64,000 bases of DNA, taken from Asticcacaulis sp. MM231. GTDB lineage: Bacteria > Pseudomonadota > Alphaproteobacteria > Caulobacterales > Caulobacteraceae. Below are positions 49,527 through 58,216 of this stretch, one piece after another. Location of the stretch: assembly GCF_964186625.1 (NCBI RefSeq), contig NZ_OZ075110.1:1-64000 (forward strand), read 5' to 3'. Position numbers and translations under genes: made by a program. Within the stretch, counting starts at the first letter, position 1; every line of letters starts with the position of its first letter. The notes beneath the pieces are model-generated. The model was not told the DNA's origin and made no database searches. It saw only the letters and a program-made list of their open reading frames with translations.

Positions 49527-50258
49527 ATGGCTCGCGCGCGTTCCCAAGCGGAAATAACAGACCTACTTCCTGATGACGCCCTCCTCGGTCACTGTCGCCG
49601 GCATTATGGTCTGAGTATCGAAAGTGTCTTCCTGTCCGATCCCCCCATCGGCGGAGATCTATGGGGCTTATTGCCCATCGATGAAGGCCGGCTTGCCATT
49701 TTTTGTGTTGATGTCTGCGGCCACGGCCCTGAAGTCGCGCCACATACCCGTTACGTATATGATCTGCTGCATTCGGGCGCTGTCGATATTGCAGATCCGG
49801 CCGAAGTCCTTCACCTGCTCAATTTACGTTTGCACGGGTTTTTGCCGCGCGGTCGCTTTGTTGCCATTTGGTATAGCGTTATAGATGTCGATAAAAATAC
49901 CCTCAGTTGGTCGGCATCAACCTTTATGCCGCAGCTTTACCGTGCCGGTGGGGCATCGGGTTTTGCATTTTTGCCCGGTGAAGGCTTTCCATTGGGATTT
50001 AGATCAGAAAGCGATTATGTCGTGCATCAACGCCCGTTTTTTTCGGGCGCTACGTTGGTTCTGTACAGTGATGCCCTGGTCGAAACCCCCTTACCGCCGG
50101 ATTCTGTTTTTACGACACAGAGCTTGCGCACATTTTTGAATGCACAAGCCGAAGACAGTTCAGCGCGGCAGCTTGCCAACGCCGTTATTGAGCGTCTTGA
50201 TGTTCCAAGGGAACGATTGACCGACGACCTGACTCTAGTGGTTTTGTTCAGATGTTAG
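49527..50258 (+). CDS. PP2C-type (SpoIIE/RsbU family) serine phosphatase
   Basis: 243 residues. Metal-binding aspartates appear in IGGDLWGLL, FCVDVCGHGPEVA and late TDDLTLVVLF, with YSDALVET between, as in SpoIIE-type phosphatases. No receiver or PAS domain is attached. It likely dephosphorylates the STAS protein encoded just upstream. Last gene of the signalling block. Confidence 0.88.
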   Translation: MARARSQAEITDLLPDDALLGHCRRHYGLSIESVFLSDPPIGGDLWGLLPIDEGRLAIFCVDVCGHGPEVAPHTRYVYDLLHSGAVDIADPAEVLHLLNLRLHGFLPRGRFVAIWYSVIDVDKNTLSWSASTFMPQLYRAGGASGFAFLPGEGFPLGFRSESDYVVHQRPFFSGATLVLYSDALVETPLPPDSVFTTQSLRTFLNAQAEDSSARQLANAVIERLDVPRERLTDDLTLVVLFRC

Positions 50259-50342
50259 AGCCTTCGTCATTCGTGCCATGACGATTGGCACATAAAATCC
50301 TCTCCATGCGAATGAAGCCCGAAGAAGATCATTCACAAGGCT

Positions 50343-51308
50343 TTATAGGCCTAGCTTTCCGGCCGGCTCTGTTGATTTCAGCTTCGCGCGTCTGACGTAG
50401 CTGCGCATGGTGGTCAGGCTACGATGGCGGGTGTGTCCCATGATTTCTTCGTCAGAAACACCATTGCGGTAAGCCGTTGTGACAAATCCGGCGCGCAGTC
50501 CGTGAGGGCTGACCGGTTCACCAAGCGTTCCCTTAATCCCGGCCAGGGCGGCGCGACGTAACAATATCTGCCGCACCGCATCTTCGCTGAGACGGCGCGC
50601 CTCGACACGACCGGCCTTGTTAACCTTTCGGAACACGGGCCCGAAGCTAATTTTTGCCGCGTCTAGCCATAGGCGAAGCGCCCTGACAGGGCAGGTGGCC
50701 TCATGTCGCCCATAGACGATGACGACCTCGGCGCCTTTGCCGTCCTTGTCGGTCTTGGATTTCTCCAGCAGCAATTTCACGCCGTCCTCGAACCACGTCA
50801 ATTTCTCGGCGTCCAGCCCAACCAGCTCAGATCGTCGTAGCGCGCCGGCGAACGCCACCAGCAGCAGCGCTCGATCACGATCACCTGTAAGACTGTCCTC
50901 GCATACGCGGCTCAGCGCCTTGAGTTCTGACGTGGTTAGCGCTGCAGCCTTTCGTCCGCGGCTGCCGTGTATCCGGCCGATGCCGCGCAGCGTCTCACGG
51001 ATCGCCGGATGTTTTGTATCCAGCGGATGGCCCGCGACGCCGGACGCACGAGCAATGGCGGCCACCCGGCGTCGCAGGGTCTGCATGGCGTAGCCTTCAC
51101 CAGCGGCCGCCAGATATGCGCCAACGACCTCAGGCGTCGCAGGAAGCGCCGTCAGACTGTTGCGTTGACACCAGGCCTCGAAATTCGCCACATCCGACGC
51201 ATAAGCGCGCAGTGTGGCTGGCGCATCAGCCGCGTCCTGGTAAGCTTGTGATTTCGCCAGAGCCATGGCGACACGCGCGTTTGGTGGTTTCGGATTTGTG
51301 CTGTCCAT
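50343..51308 (-). CDS. Tyrosine recombinase (phage-integrase family)
   Basis: 321 residues from ATG 51308 (MDSTNPKPPNARV), chosen because the longer frame enters the dif-like site upstream. SAM-like N-domain (about 20-105) and catalytic domain with Arg in AGALRRSELVGLD, HGLR in SPHGLRAGFV, His in GHTRHRSL and nucleophile Tyr in MRSYVRR. A complete active site suggests function. It is not clearly XerC or XerD. The 28-bp dif-like sequence 21 bp upstream is a candidate substrate or operator. Confidence 0.9.
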   Translation of the reverse strand: MDSTNPKPPNARVAMALAKSQAYQDAADAPATLRAYASDVANFEAWCQRNSLTALPATPEVVGAYLAAAGEGYAMQTLRRRVAAIARASGVAGHPLDTKHPAIRETLRGIGRIHGSRGRKAAALTTSELKALSRVCEDSLTGDRDRALLLVAFAGALRRSELVGLDAEKLTWFEDGVKLLLEKSKTDKDGKGAEVVIVYGRHEATCPVRALRLWLDAAKISFGPVFRKVNKAGRVEARRLSEDAVRQILLRRAALAGIKGTLGEPVSPHGLRAGFVTTAYRNGVSDEEIMGHTRHRSLTTMRSYVRRAKLKSTEPAGKLGL

Positions 51309-51329
51309 AAGGCTCCTATAGCACATATT

Positions 51330-51357
51330 ACACGCGATAAGTCGCCTTATCACGTGT
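51330..51357. other. dif-like recombination site A
   Basis: Left arm ACACGCGATAA (51330-51340), core GTCGCC (51341-51346), right arm TTATCACGTGT (51347-51357). The ATAA-N6-TTAT layout with two 11-bp arms is that of Xer/dif sites. Arms match site B at 9 of 11 positions each. Confidence 0.6.
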
Positions 51358-51505
51358 GATAATAGGTGCTAATGGCTGCCGCAAGCAAGGTTCCACCGAC
51401 CTGCAATGAGTATAGAACTAACCATTTGGTTTGATAGGCTATTTTTGCAACAGTCTACGAAACCGGCCAGAATGGGAAATTGTGTACCGAACCGCTCTTG
51501 TGGGG

Positions 51506-51925
51506 TCAGTTTGATACCGGATCGGACGATAGCCAATCTTCGCTGCGAAGTCCTTCAACACGAGAAAACTCTCCTAGGTTTCCCGTAACAACAATGAGGC
51601 CTCTGCTACGTGCATGGCCCGCAATGAGTACGTCATAACCGCCGATCGGCGTACCTTTACGTTCCAAGAATGCTCGAATGTCTGCTGCATGGGCGGCAGC
51701 TTCAGACCCAAACGGGACAACCTCTAGCCGTGCAGCAAACTGTTCGACTTTTGTCCGGTTGAAAGCTGGACGATCAGATTTTTCTGCGCCGTGTAACAAT
51801 TCCGCCAATATAATCGTCGAGATACAAAGCCCATCCGCCTCCGCGTTAAACCGTTCGCGGATAGACTGTGGCCTGTCTCTGAGCACTCTGATGCATAAAT
51901 TGGTATCAAGCATATATCGAAGCAC
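51506..51925 (-). CDS. vapC: VapC-type PIN-domain toxin
   Basis: 139 residues, GTG start overlapping the antitoxin TAG by 1 bp (ATG 51913 is an alternative). PIN ribonuclease acidic residues in YMLDTNLCIR, STIILAELLHGAEKS and GGYDVLIAGHA. Likely a sequence-specific RNase held inactive by VapB. Confidence 0.92.
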   Translation of the reverse strand: MLRYMLDTNLCIRVLRDRPQSIRERFNAEADGLCISTIILAELLHGAEKSDRPAFNRTKVEQFAARLEVVPFGSEAAAHAADIRAFLERKGTPIGGYDVLIAGHARSRGLIVVTGNLGEFSRVEGLRSEDWLSSDPVSN

Positions 51926-52146
51926 TAAAAGCCCTCACGGACTTGTTCGGTTGGTTGGCTGCGCTCTCCAAGATCAATGCCTGGCGCCGAAAAAAAATCG
52001 TCCCAGATACTATTCGACGGTACGATAATGCGACGCGCCCCTTCCCTCAGAATAGTCACATCTTTGACCCCTTCCGGAAAAGCCACATCCTTAGGCAAAC
52101 GAACTGCCTGCGAGCGATTCGAATGAAACAAGGTTGTCCGCGTCAT
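51925..52146 (-). CDS. vapB: VapB-type antitoxin
   Basis: 73 residues from ATG 52146 (MTRTTLFHSNRSQAVRLPKDV). The SNRSQAVRLPK motif marks an AbrB/MazE-like swapped-hairpin DNA-binding domain; the C-terminus would wrap VapC. Start chosen because it begins the domain; an upstream in-frame start adds eight residues. Confidence 0.92.
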   Translation of the reverse strand: MTRTTLFHSNRSQAVRLPKDVAFPEGVKDVTILREGARRIIVPSNSIWDDFFSAPGIDLGERSQPTEQVREGF

Positions 52147-52236
52147 AAAGCACCTCCAAGAAAGCAGCATAGCCCCAAAGCGGGATATGTCAATGGGATA
52201 TACAAAGCATATCCTATGGTATCCATATGCCGCATA

Positions 52237-52264
52237 ACGCGCAATAATAGTCCTTATCGCGTAT
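52237..52264. other. dif-like recombination site B
   Basis: Left arm ACGCGCAATAA (52237-52247), core TAGTCC (52248-52253), right arm TTATCGCGTAT (52254-52264). Together with site A it brackets vapBC within about 0.9 kb. Confidence 0.58.
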
Positions 52265-52470
52265 GATATTTGGGCAAGCCCTATACTTAGAAGCGCATAT
52301 TGGAGTTATCGGCAGGTGGGCTACGCCCATCCTTGAAAGTGTCCTGATTGTGGAAAATGCATATCCAGTGTAATTCGCATAACGACGGTATGAAAATTAA
52401 CGAAGTTTTTATCCGAGAAGCGCAGCCTCAGTATTGAAATGCAACTGTATGCACGACTGGGGAGTACACA

Positions 52471-54176
52471 ATGAAATTTCAAGACCTCCGTATAAGAACA
52501 AAACTTCTGGTGCTTATCGCTATGATGAGCCTTGTTACTGCAGGGATTGCTGCCTTCGGCGTCAGCAAGATTAGCTTTCTGAACCAGAATCTTGAAACCG
52601 TAGATACGGTCAATAGCGCGGCAACGCTGGGCGCGCGCATGAATCAAAACACGATCATTATGAACCGGTCTGAGTATCGCGTCGCTGCAGACCCTTCGCC
52701 TGAAACGATCAAAGCGGCCCGGGCGGTTGCCGATAAGAACATCGCTCAATTCAAGGAGCGTTTGGCGAAATCCGCCGAAACCGCCGATGCGGATGAAAAA
52801 AAACAACTCGAAGCGATCGCTGCTCAATATGATCAGTATGTAAGCGGCTTAAACAAAACCTATGACCTCGCAGCACAACTCGGCGGCCAGATATCTTTGT
52901 CCGAAGGCCAGCGCACGATCGTCGATCATGTGAAAACCAACCGGGAACAGGCCGATAAACTCCAAGCCGCCGTCAAGGCTTACGTCGATCATGTCGATGC
53001 ACGTGGCACAAAGACCGCCGATGACGCGAAGACACAAGGCAATGCGGCGATCATGGTCATGATTGGCGTCGCGGTCGGCGGCGTGATGTTTGGCATTGTC
53101 ATCGGCATGTTGATGGCAAATTTCGGTATCTCCATCCCTTTGAACCGGTCGGTGGACGAGCTTCGTAAGCTTGCCGATGGCCGCCTTGATACGATCGTGA
53201 CCGGCGCAGATCGCGGGGATGAGTGTGGTGATATCGCCAAGGGCCTGGCGATCTTCCGCGAAAATGCCGTGAAAGCCCGCGACCTCGAGGCCGACGCCGC
53301 CAACCAAAAACACCTGGCCGAGGTTAATCGCAAGAAAATGATGATGAAACTGGCAGATGATTTCGAAAAGTCGGTTGGCAGTATTGTGGGCCTTGTCTCG
53401 TCTGCTGCCACGGAAATGCAGGCTTCGGCGGCACAACTCAGCGCCACAGCTCAGGAAACCTCCGCCCAGTCGGTCGCCGTCTCGGCCGCTGCGGAAGAGG
53501 CCGGCACCAACGTCACCTCGGTCGCGGGCGCTGCGGAAGAACTGGGAGCCTCGGTCGCAGAAATCGGAAGACAGGTTGAGCGCTCGTCACAGATTTCGAA
53601 TGAAGCGGTCCAGGAAGCCAGTCGCGCGGCCATGGTTGTGAGCGAACTAAGTTCGGTGTCATCAAGCATCGGTAGCGTGGTTGATATGATCAACACTATC
53701 GCCAGCCAGACCAATCTTTTGGCGCTCAACGCGACGATAAATCCGCCCGCGCCGGGGAAGCCGGCAAAGGGTTTGCGGTTGTGGCGTCAGAAGTCAAGCA
53801 ACTGGCCGGCCAAACCAGCCGTGCCACGACGGATATATCTGAGAAAATCGCCCTTATTCAGGAAGCGACAACGCGCGCAGTAAATGCAATTCAAGGTATC
53901 AGCGACACCATCGCAGACATCAACAACACGAGCAGCATCATTGCGTCAGCGGTGGACCAACAAGGCGCGGCCACGCGCGAGATCGTCCAGGCGGTCTCCC
54001 AGGCGTCGATCGGCACAGCCGAGGTGACATCGAACATCACCGGCGTGGCGCATGCGGCCGAGCAAACAGGGGACGCGGCCTCGCAGGTACTAAATGCATC
54101 CGGGGAACTAGCCGGCCAAGCGGAACGACTGCATCAGGAGATGGACAAGTTCCTGACGACGGTCAGAGCCGCGTAA
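52471..54176 (+). pseudogene. Methyl-accepting chemotaxis protein, frameshifted
   Basis: About 568 residues when repaired. TM1 (about 12-30), a four-helix-bundle-like periplasmic domain (to about 188), TM2 (about 192-215), HAMP, then the signalling domain. The frame breaks near 53739: [10 protein letters not shown] reads into NPPAPGKP, while one base later the expected [18 protein letters not shown] continues to the end. Inserting one G restores GAATC and [15 protein letters not shown]. So a single missing base at a GANTC site in the most conserved part of the protein. The stop overlaps the next ATG (TAATG). Confidence 0.85.
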
Positions 54177-54490
54177 TGTCTCGGCGTGCTGGCAAGAAGG
54201 TGGCGGGTCTTTCGGGACCCGCTGACTTGACCCTGTTCCCCGTCGATCAAAGCGCCGTACACAGACTGGCACAGATCGTTACGCCCGAGCAGCTTCAACA
54301 AAATCGACTGACGAACATCGCCACCATTATGGCGCTCCTTGAGCCTCTCTTTAAGGATATCGACAGAATGGAAAGCCTTGCTGAGGTCCTCGACCCAACG
54401 CCACCAGATCTGATCAAGTCCATTACCGAGATGCGAGAGACCGTGGAACAGTTTTACGTCTTGCTGGGAGACAGCTTCAGATGGACCTGA
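54176..54490 (+). CDS. Hypothetical protein coupled to the chemoreceptor
   Basis: 104 residues, soluble, helix-rich; overlaps the receptor stop by 1 bp (TAATG), so it is probably co-translated. Not recognised. Visible features are a Lys/Arg-rich start (MSRRAGKKV) and an acidic, leucine-rich second half (LLEPLFKDIDRMESLAEVLD) that could form a helical pair. A role as an accessory to the receptor is a guess from position. Confidence 0.6.
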   Translation: MSRRAGKKVAGLSGPADLTLFPVDQSAVHRLAQIVTPEQLQQNRLTNIATIMALLEPLFKDIDRMESLAEVLDPTPPDLIKSITEMRETVEQFYVLLGDSFRWT

Positions 54491-54802
54491 GCGAGCCTTC
54501 ATTTACAGCCGGCACATTGTTGAAGAACCCTAGGATAAGGACAACAGGACGATTAAGGTGGCCAACGCTCTACCCTGCTGGAATTGAGAAGGAACGTCGC
54601 TCATAGGTGAGAAAATACTAAATTCGTAATAATGTTAATGGTTTAGTTTTACAAAGATCCTATTTTCTGAAGCTTTTCAATAACTGGCTTATCGTCACAT
54701 TCTGCGCGGGTTCGCCGAGCCCCCCTTAAATAGAAACGGTTCCACAAACGCCTTTTCCGATTGTACCGGGCAGAGAAGCTCACCGCGCTACGGCGGGCAT
54801 AG
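54491..54802. other. AT-rich intergenic stretch
   Basis: About 310 bp, lower in GC than its neighbours, no gene recognised. It may be the boundary of acquired DNA. Confidence 0.4.
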
Positions 54803-54985
54803 TCTACTATTCGAGGGCCAGACGCCTACAAAATCTTGGCTGAGGTTCATCCGGCGTTACGCGTAACACGTTGTGAACATCACTATATTTTCTGCCTTAT
54901 GCGTGAAAATGCGCCGGCACTTGTCATTGCTATCCTGCACGAAAAAATGGATTTGATTACAAGAATTGCGGATCGATTGAGCTGA
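54803..54985 (+). pseudogene. Remnant of a ParE/RelE-family toxin gene
   Basis: A 60-codon open stretch without a start encodes PALRVTRCEHHYIFCLMREN then APALVIAILHEKMDLITRIADRLS, which matches the C-terminal half of ParE-type toxins (the conserved HYIF and ILHERMD region). The N-terminal half is gone; an in-frame TAG precedes it at 54800. No antitoxin gene remains beside it. Confidence 0.65.
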
Positions 54986-55349
54986 ATAGCACATAATGTT
55001 CCATAACTACTATTATGAAATTAACAATAAGCAATTGATTATTAAGAATAAAGATAGATTTGAAAGAATGTATTCGTAGCTCATTGGAACTGAACGTGAG
55101 GCAAACTGCCAAACCTAGTTGGCTATAGAGCTTAGCGGAACAACCTACCTATGCGGCACCCTTCCTTTCAAAGTCATGCGCGTCGAGCTCGAACACGTCA
55201 TGGCCTTGCAAAATATGTCAGAAATTTTGGCCATTGGATCAGTCGAAGGACGCGGTATGCCCCTGGCCAAATACCCGCACCGGCGCAAAGCAAACGAAGG
55301 CCTCCACGTATGCGAAGGGTCGTCAGACATAGCCGTCCATCAACGCCGG
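54986..55349. other. Intergenic stretch without recognised gene
   Basis: About 360 bp; the first 110 bp are very A/T-rich. Open frames here overlap the regulator downstream in other frames and show no family features. Confidence 0.4.
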
Positions 55350-55712
55350 CTAGGGCAGCGCGTCACGTTCGGCAAAAATGCTTGCCATCTGAGCTGCGTT
55401 TTCGGTTCCCCACGTACACAGCGGGACAATTGCGGCGGCCAAGCTGATTCCCAGCGGAGTCAGCGTGTAATCGACGCGTGGCGGCACCTCTTTATAGTCG
55501 GTCCTCGCCAACACACGATCCCCCTCAAGGTCCTTCAACTGTTGGATCAATACCTTGTCGCTGACGCCCTGAACCAAGCGTTTGAGCTCGCCATAGCGCT
55601 TCGGGCCGTCACGCAAGAAAAAGAGGACTAGTGGCTTCCACCTGCCAGAGATGACGCGAAGCGTAGCGTTGAGCCCGCAGCCAGTGTCGCAAATTTCGGA
55701 GGGAGTTGTCAT
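55350..55712 (-). CDS. HxlR-family transcriptional regulator
   Basis: 120 residues from ATG 55712 (MTTPSEICDTGCGLNATL). MarR-like winged helix with the HxlR hallmarks ISGRWKPLVLFFLRDGPKRYGELKR and ISDKVLIQQL-type recognition region (VSDKVLIQQLKDLE). Two Cys near the start (about 8 and 12) could sense redox or electrophiles, as in some HxlR proteins. It is divergent from the dehydrogenase gene 86 bp away, its probable target. Confidence 0.88.
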   Translation of the reverse strand: MTTPSEICDTGCGLNATLRVISGRWKPLVLFFLRDGPKRYGELKRLVQGVSDKVLIQQLKDLEGDRVLARTDYKEVPPRVDYTLTPLGISLAAAIVPLCTWGTENAAQMASIFAERDALP

Positions 55713-55798
55713 TTTTTTGATACTTACCAAAAAGTGCATACTTGTTGCAAAGTAACCACTTCCCACCTCCATTGCAACACCAATGAAGGATGAACTAC

Positions 55799-56533
55799 AT
55801 GACCAGACTAAATGGAAAGACCGCCGTGATTACCGGCGGCGCGACCGGCATCGGCCTTGCCGCTGCCAAGCGTTTTATCGAGGAGGGCGCCTTCGTCTTC
55901 ATCTTCGGTCGGCGGCAGGACGTGCTCGACACCGCTGTAGCCGCTCTTGGCCCCAATGCCCGCTCGGTGAAGGGCTCTGTCTCGGATGAGGCGGACCTCG
56001 ACCGGCTCTACGCGGCCGCGAAGGCCGAGCGCGGTAGCCTCGACATTGTCTTCGCCAATGCCGGCGCTGGAAGTCAGGCCCGCCTCGGCGCGATCACCGC
56101 CGAACACATTGATGAACACTTCGATACCAATGTGAAGGGTACGATCTTTACGGTTCAGAAAGCCTTGCCACTGATGGGCCCGGGCGGATCGATCATCCTG
56201 ACCGGATCGAGCGCCGGCACAACGGGCGCGCCGGGATTTACCGCCTATAGTGCGAGCAAGGCCGCCGTGCGCAACCTCGCGCGAACCTGGGCGGAGGATC
56301 TGAAGGGCACTGGCATCCGGGTCAACGTGCTGTCACCTGGAGCGACGGCGACCGAACTTGCGAAGGCAGCGCTTGGCGCAGAGGGCCAGAAGGCCTTCGC
56401 CGCGATGACTCCGCTCCTGCGCATGGCCGATCCGGTGGAGATTGGGGCTGTGGCCGCCTTTCTCGCGTCGTCGGACTCAAGCTTCATGACCGCCAGTGAG
56501 GTCGCCGTCGACGGCGGCCTGGCGCAACTCTGA
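55799..56533 (+). CDS. Short-chain dehydrogenase/reductase (SDR)
   Basis: 244 residues from ATG 55799, with GAAGGA 8 bp before. Classical SDR: nucleotide motif TGGATGIGLA, NAGAG, active-site Ser in ILTGSSAGTTG, Tyr-x3-Lys in YSASKAAV, and a C-terminal VDGG. NAD(P)-dependent oxidoreductase of unknown substrate. Forms a probable operon with the reductase at 56561, under HxlR. Confidence 0.92.
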   Translation: MTRLNGKTAVITGGATGIGLAAAKRFIEEGAFVFIFGRRQDVLDTAVAALGPNARSVKGSVSDEADLDRLYAAAKAERGSLDIVFANAGAGSQARLGAITAEHIDEHFDTNVKGTIFTVQKALPLMGPGGSIILTGSSAGTTGAPGFTAYSASKAAVRNLARTWAEDLKGTGIRVNVLSPGATATELAKAALGAEGQKAFAAMTPLLRMADPVEIGAVAAFLASSDSSFMTASEVAVDGGLAQL

Positions 56534-56560
56534 CCCATTCCCAACTAAAGGAGACTATGT

Positions 56561-57163
56561 ATGAGCTACGCAATCATCGGCTTTGGCCATGTCGGTCAGG
56601 CTCTGGCCAAGGCGTTTGCCCGCAAGGGCATCGACGTATCCGTCGCCACCTCGCACGCCCCGGAAAGCTTCGCGGCCGCAGCGGCCGCCATCGGACCCAC
56701 CATTGTTCCCAAAACTTTGGCGGAAGCCGTCAAGGCGGACATCATCTTTCTGGCTGTACGTTTCGAGTCGCACCCGGATGTCGCAAAGGCGCTGCCCACC
56801 TGGCAGGGCAAGACCATCGTCGATGTAACCAATGCCTATGGCGTGCCCCTGGAGAAACTGGGAGGACAGCCTTCGGCCAAGGTTGTCGCAAATGCATTTC
56901 CTGGCGCTAAACTGGTCAAGGGCTTCAATCATCTTGTCGCCAGCCTTCTTGAGCAAGATCCGGCCGTTCATGGTGGAAGGCGCGTCGTGTTCCTGACGAG
57001 TGACGATGATGGTGCAGCAAACGAGATCGGTGCACTCGCGGAAAAGCTCGGCTTCGCACCGATCAAACTAGGCGGGGTGTCCGAAGGCGGACTGCTTGTC
57101 CAGGCGCACGGAAATAAGTGGGGGCAACTGATCTTTAAGGACCTGGTCAAGTTCGATGGATAA
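56561..57163 (+). CDS. NADP oxidoreductase, F420-dependent type (NAD(P)-binding)
   Basis: 200 residues. Rossmann motif AIIGFGHVGQALAKAF, LAVRFES, DVTNAYGVPL and a late QAHGNKWGQLIFKDL, as in small coenzyme F420-dependent NADP reductase-like proteins. In bacteria lacking F420 these are probably NADPH-binding reductases. AAAGGAG ribosome site before the ATG. Substrate unknown. Confidence 0.85.
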   Translation: MSYAIIGFGHVGQALAKAFARKGIDVSVATSHAPESFAAAAAAIGPTIVPKTLAEAVKADIIFLAVRFESHPDVAKALPTWQGKTIVDVTNAYGVPLEKLGGQPSAKVVANAFPGAKLVKGFNHLVASLLEQDPAVHGGRRVVFLTSDDDGAANEIGALAEKLGFAPIKLGGVSEGGLLVQAHGNKWGQLIFKDLVKFDG

Positions 57164-57246
57164 GTGCCAGAGATGATATCAAGCAGTGTTTTGGCAATTC
57201 GGGAATGACCGGTTTCAACGGACGGGCGTTGACGATGGTGATTGGA

Positions 57247-57707
57247 TCAGAAGGCTGCGTTTTTAAGGTTGTCGCTCGCCGAACTCGTCAGGATGGCGCC
57301 TGTCATGATGCGAAAGAGTTGATCAGCTCGCGGCGCGAATGAGGGTTGGTCAGCCGCCCATCCGAGAGACGTCATCAGGGCAAACAGGTCGTCCCCGTTC
57401 ATATCTGTGCGCGCCAAACCTCTGGTCTGAGCCCTAAGCAGCAGTTTTGTACTCGCCGCGTGCACCGCTGCACAAGAAACATAAAGAGCGGAGGCTGGGT
57501 TCGCACTGGCGGCCGCCATCATATCGACGACGCCCTTATAGCTCTGAGTGAATGCCAGCCATTCGCGAAACCACGCTACGAGGGCTTCGTCAGGTGAGTT
57601 CGACGTTTCGAGTTCACCCGCCTTTTGCGTGAGTGCGTCAAGGTTCGTACACACTAGCGCCTCGAACAGCGCTTCGCGCGTCGGGAAATGACGAAGGAGG
57701 GTGGCTA
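57247..57707 (-). pseudogene. TetR-family regulator truncated at its DNA-binding domain
   Basis: The ligand-binding half is intact (FPTREALFEALVCTNLDALT to about 155 codons), but only the last part of the helix-turn-helix (TLLRHFPTRE) remains. Immediately beyond, the sequence becomes IS21 istB. So the start and DNA-binding helices were lost by insertion or rearrangement, and the product, if made, could not bind DNA. It lies downstream of and convergent with the reductase gene. Confidence 0.8.
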
Positions 57708-58198
57708 AGCAGGTCAACGCGGGCGATTTGCTTCAGAAGCTTCGCGTAGCGTCCATCTGCCCTTGCCAGGGCGAGCGCCGTAAACAGTCGAGATGCCCGG
57801 TGATAGGCAACAGACATGTCTTCCCGACAGGCCTTCTGACCGAGAGCACAGGCAAGCCAGCTTTTACCGACCCCGCATGGCCCTGTTATCAGCAGGTTGT
57901 GCTTTCGTCTGATCCAGTCTGCGCTGGTGAGCTTCAGGAACATGGACTTGTCCAGCCCCTTGGCAGCCCAGTAGTCGACATCTTCGATGGTGGCCGACTG
58001 GCGTAACCTGGCGGTTTTGGCTCGGCTTTCATAGCGCTTCTGCTGGCGCAATGTGGTCTCTTGCTCGAGCAATATTGCCAGCCATTCGGCATGGTCGAGG
58101 CCGTTAGCTTCCGGCTGATTGGCAAGCTCCTTGAAGCCTTTTGCCATGCCGGTCAGGCCAAGCGCCTGGAGTGTGTCGTGGATTGGATGTGTCAGCAT
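57708..58198 (-). pseudogene. istB: istB, truncated (IS21 ATPase helper)
   Basis: About 163 codons of a protein that is normally about 250. N-terminal helical region and Walker A (ITGPCGVGKSWLACALGQKAC) are intact; homology stops at KLLKQIARVDLL, where the TetR fragment begins. The Walker B region is lost, so it is not functional. It starts 18 bp after the istA stop. Confidence 0.85.
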
Positions 58199-58216
58199 AA
58201 TCTATGTCCTTTGTTT

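Noticed and set aside
54675..54695. Third dif-like site near 54.7 kb
   Set aside because: The spacing between ATAA and TTAT is five bases and the arms do not match sites A and B.
55119..55631. 170-codon open frame on the plus strand
   Set aside because: It overlaps the HxlR gene in antisense and shows no family features; the regulator has clear domain motifs.
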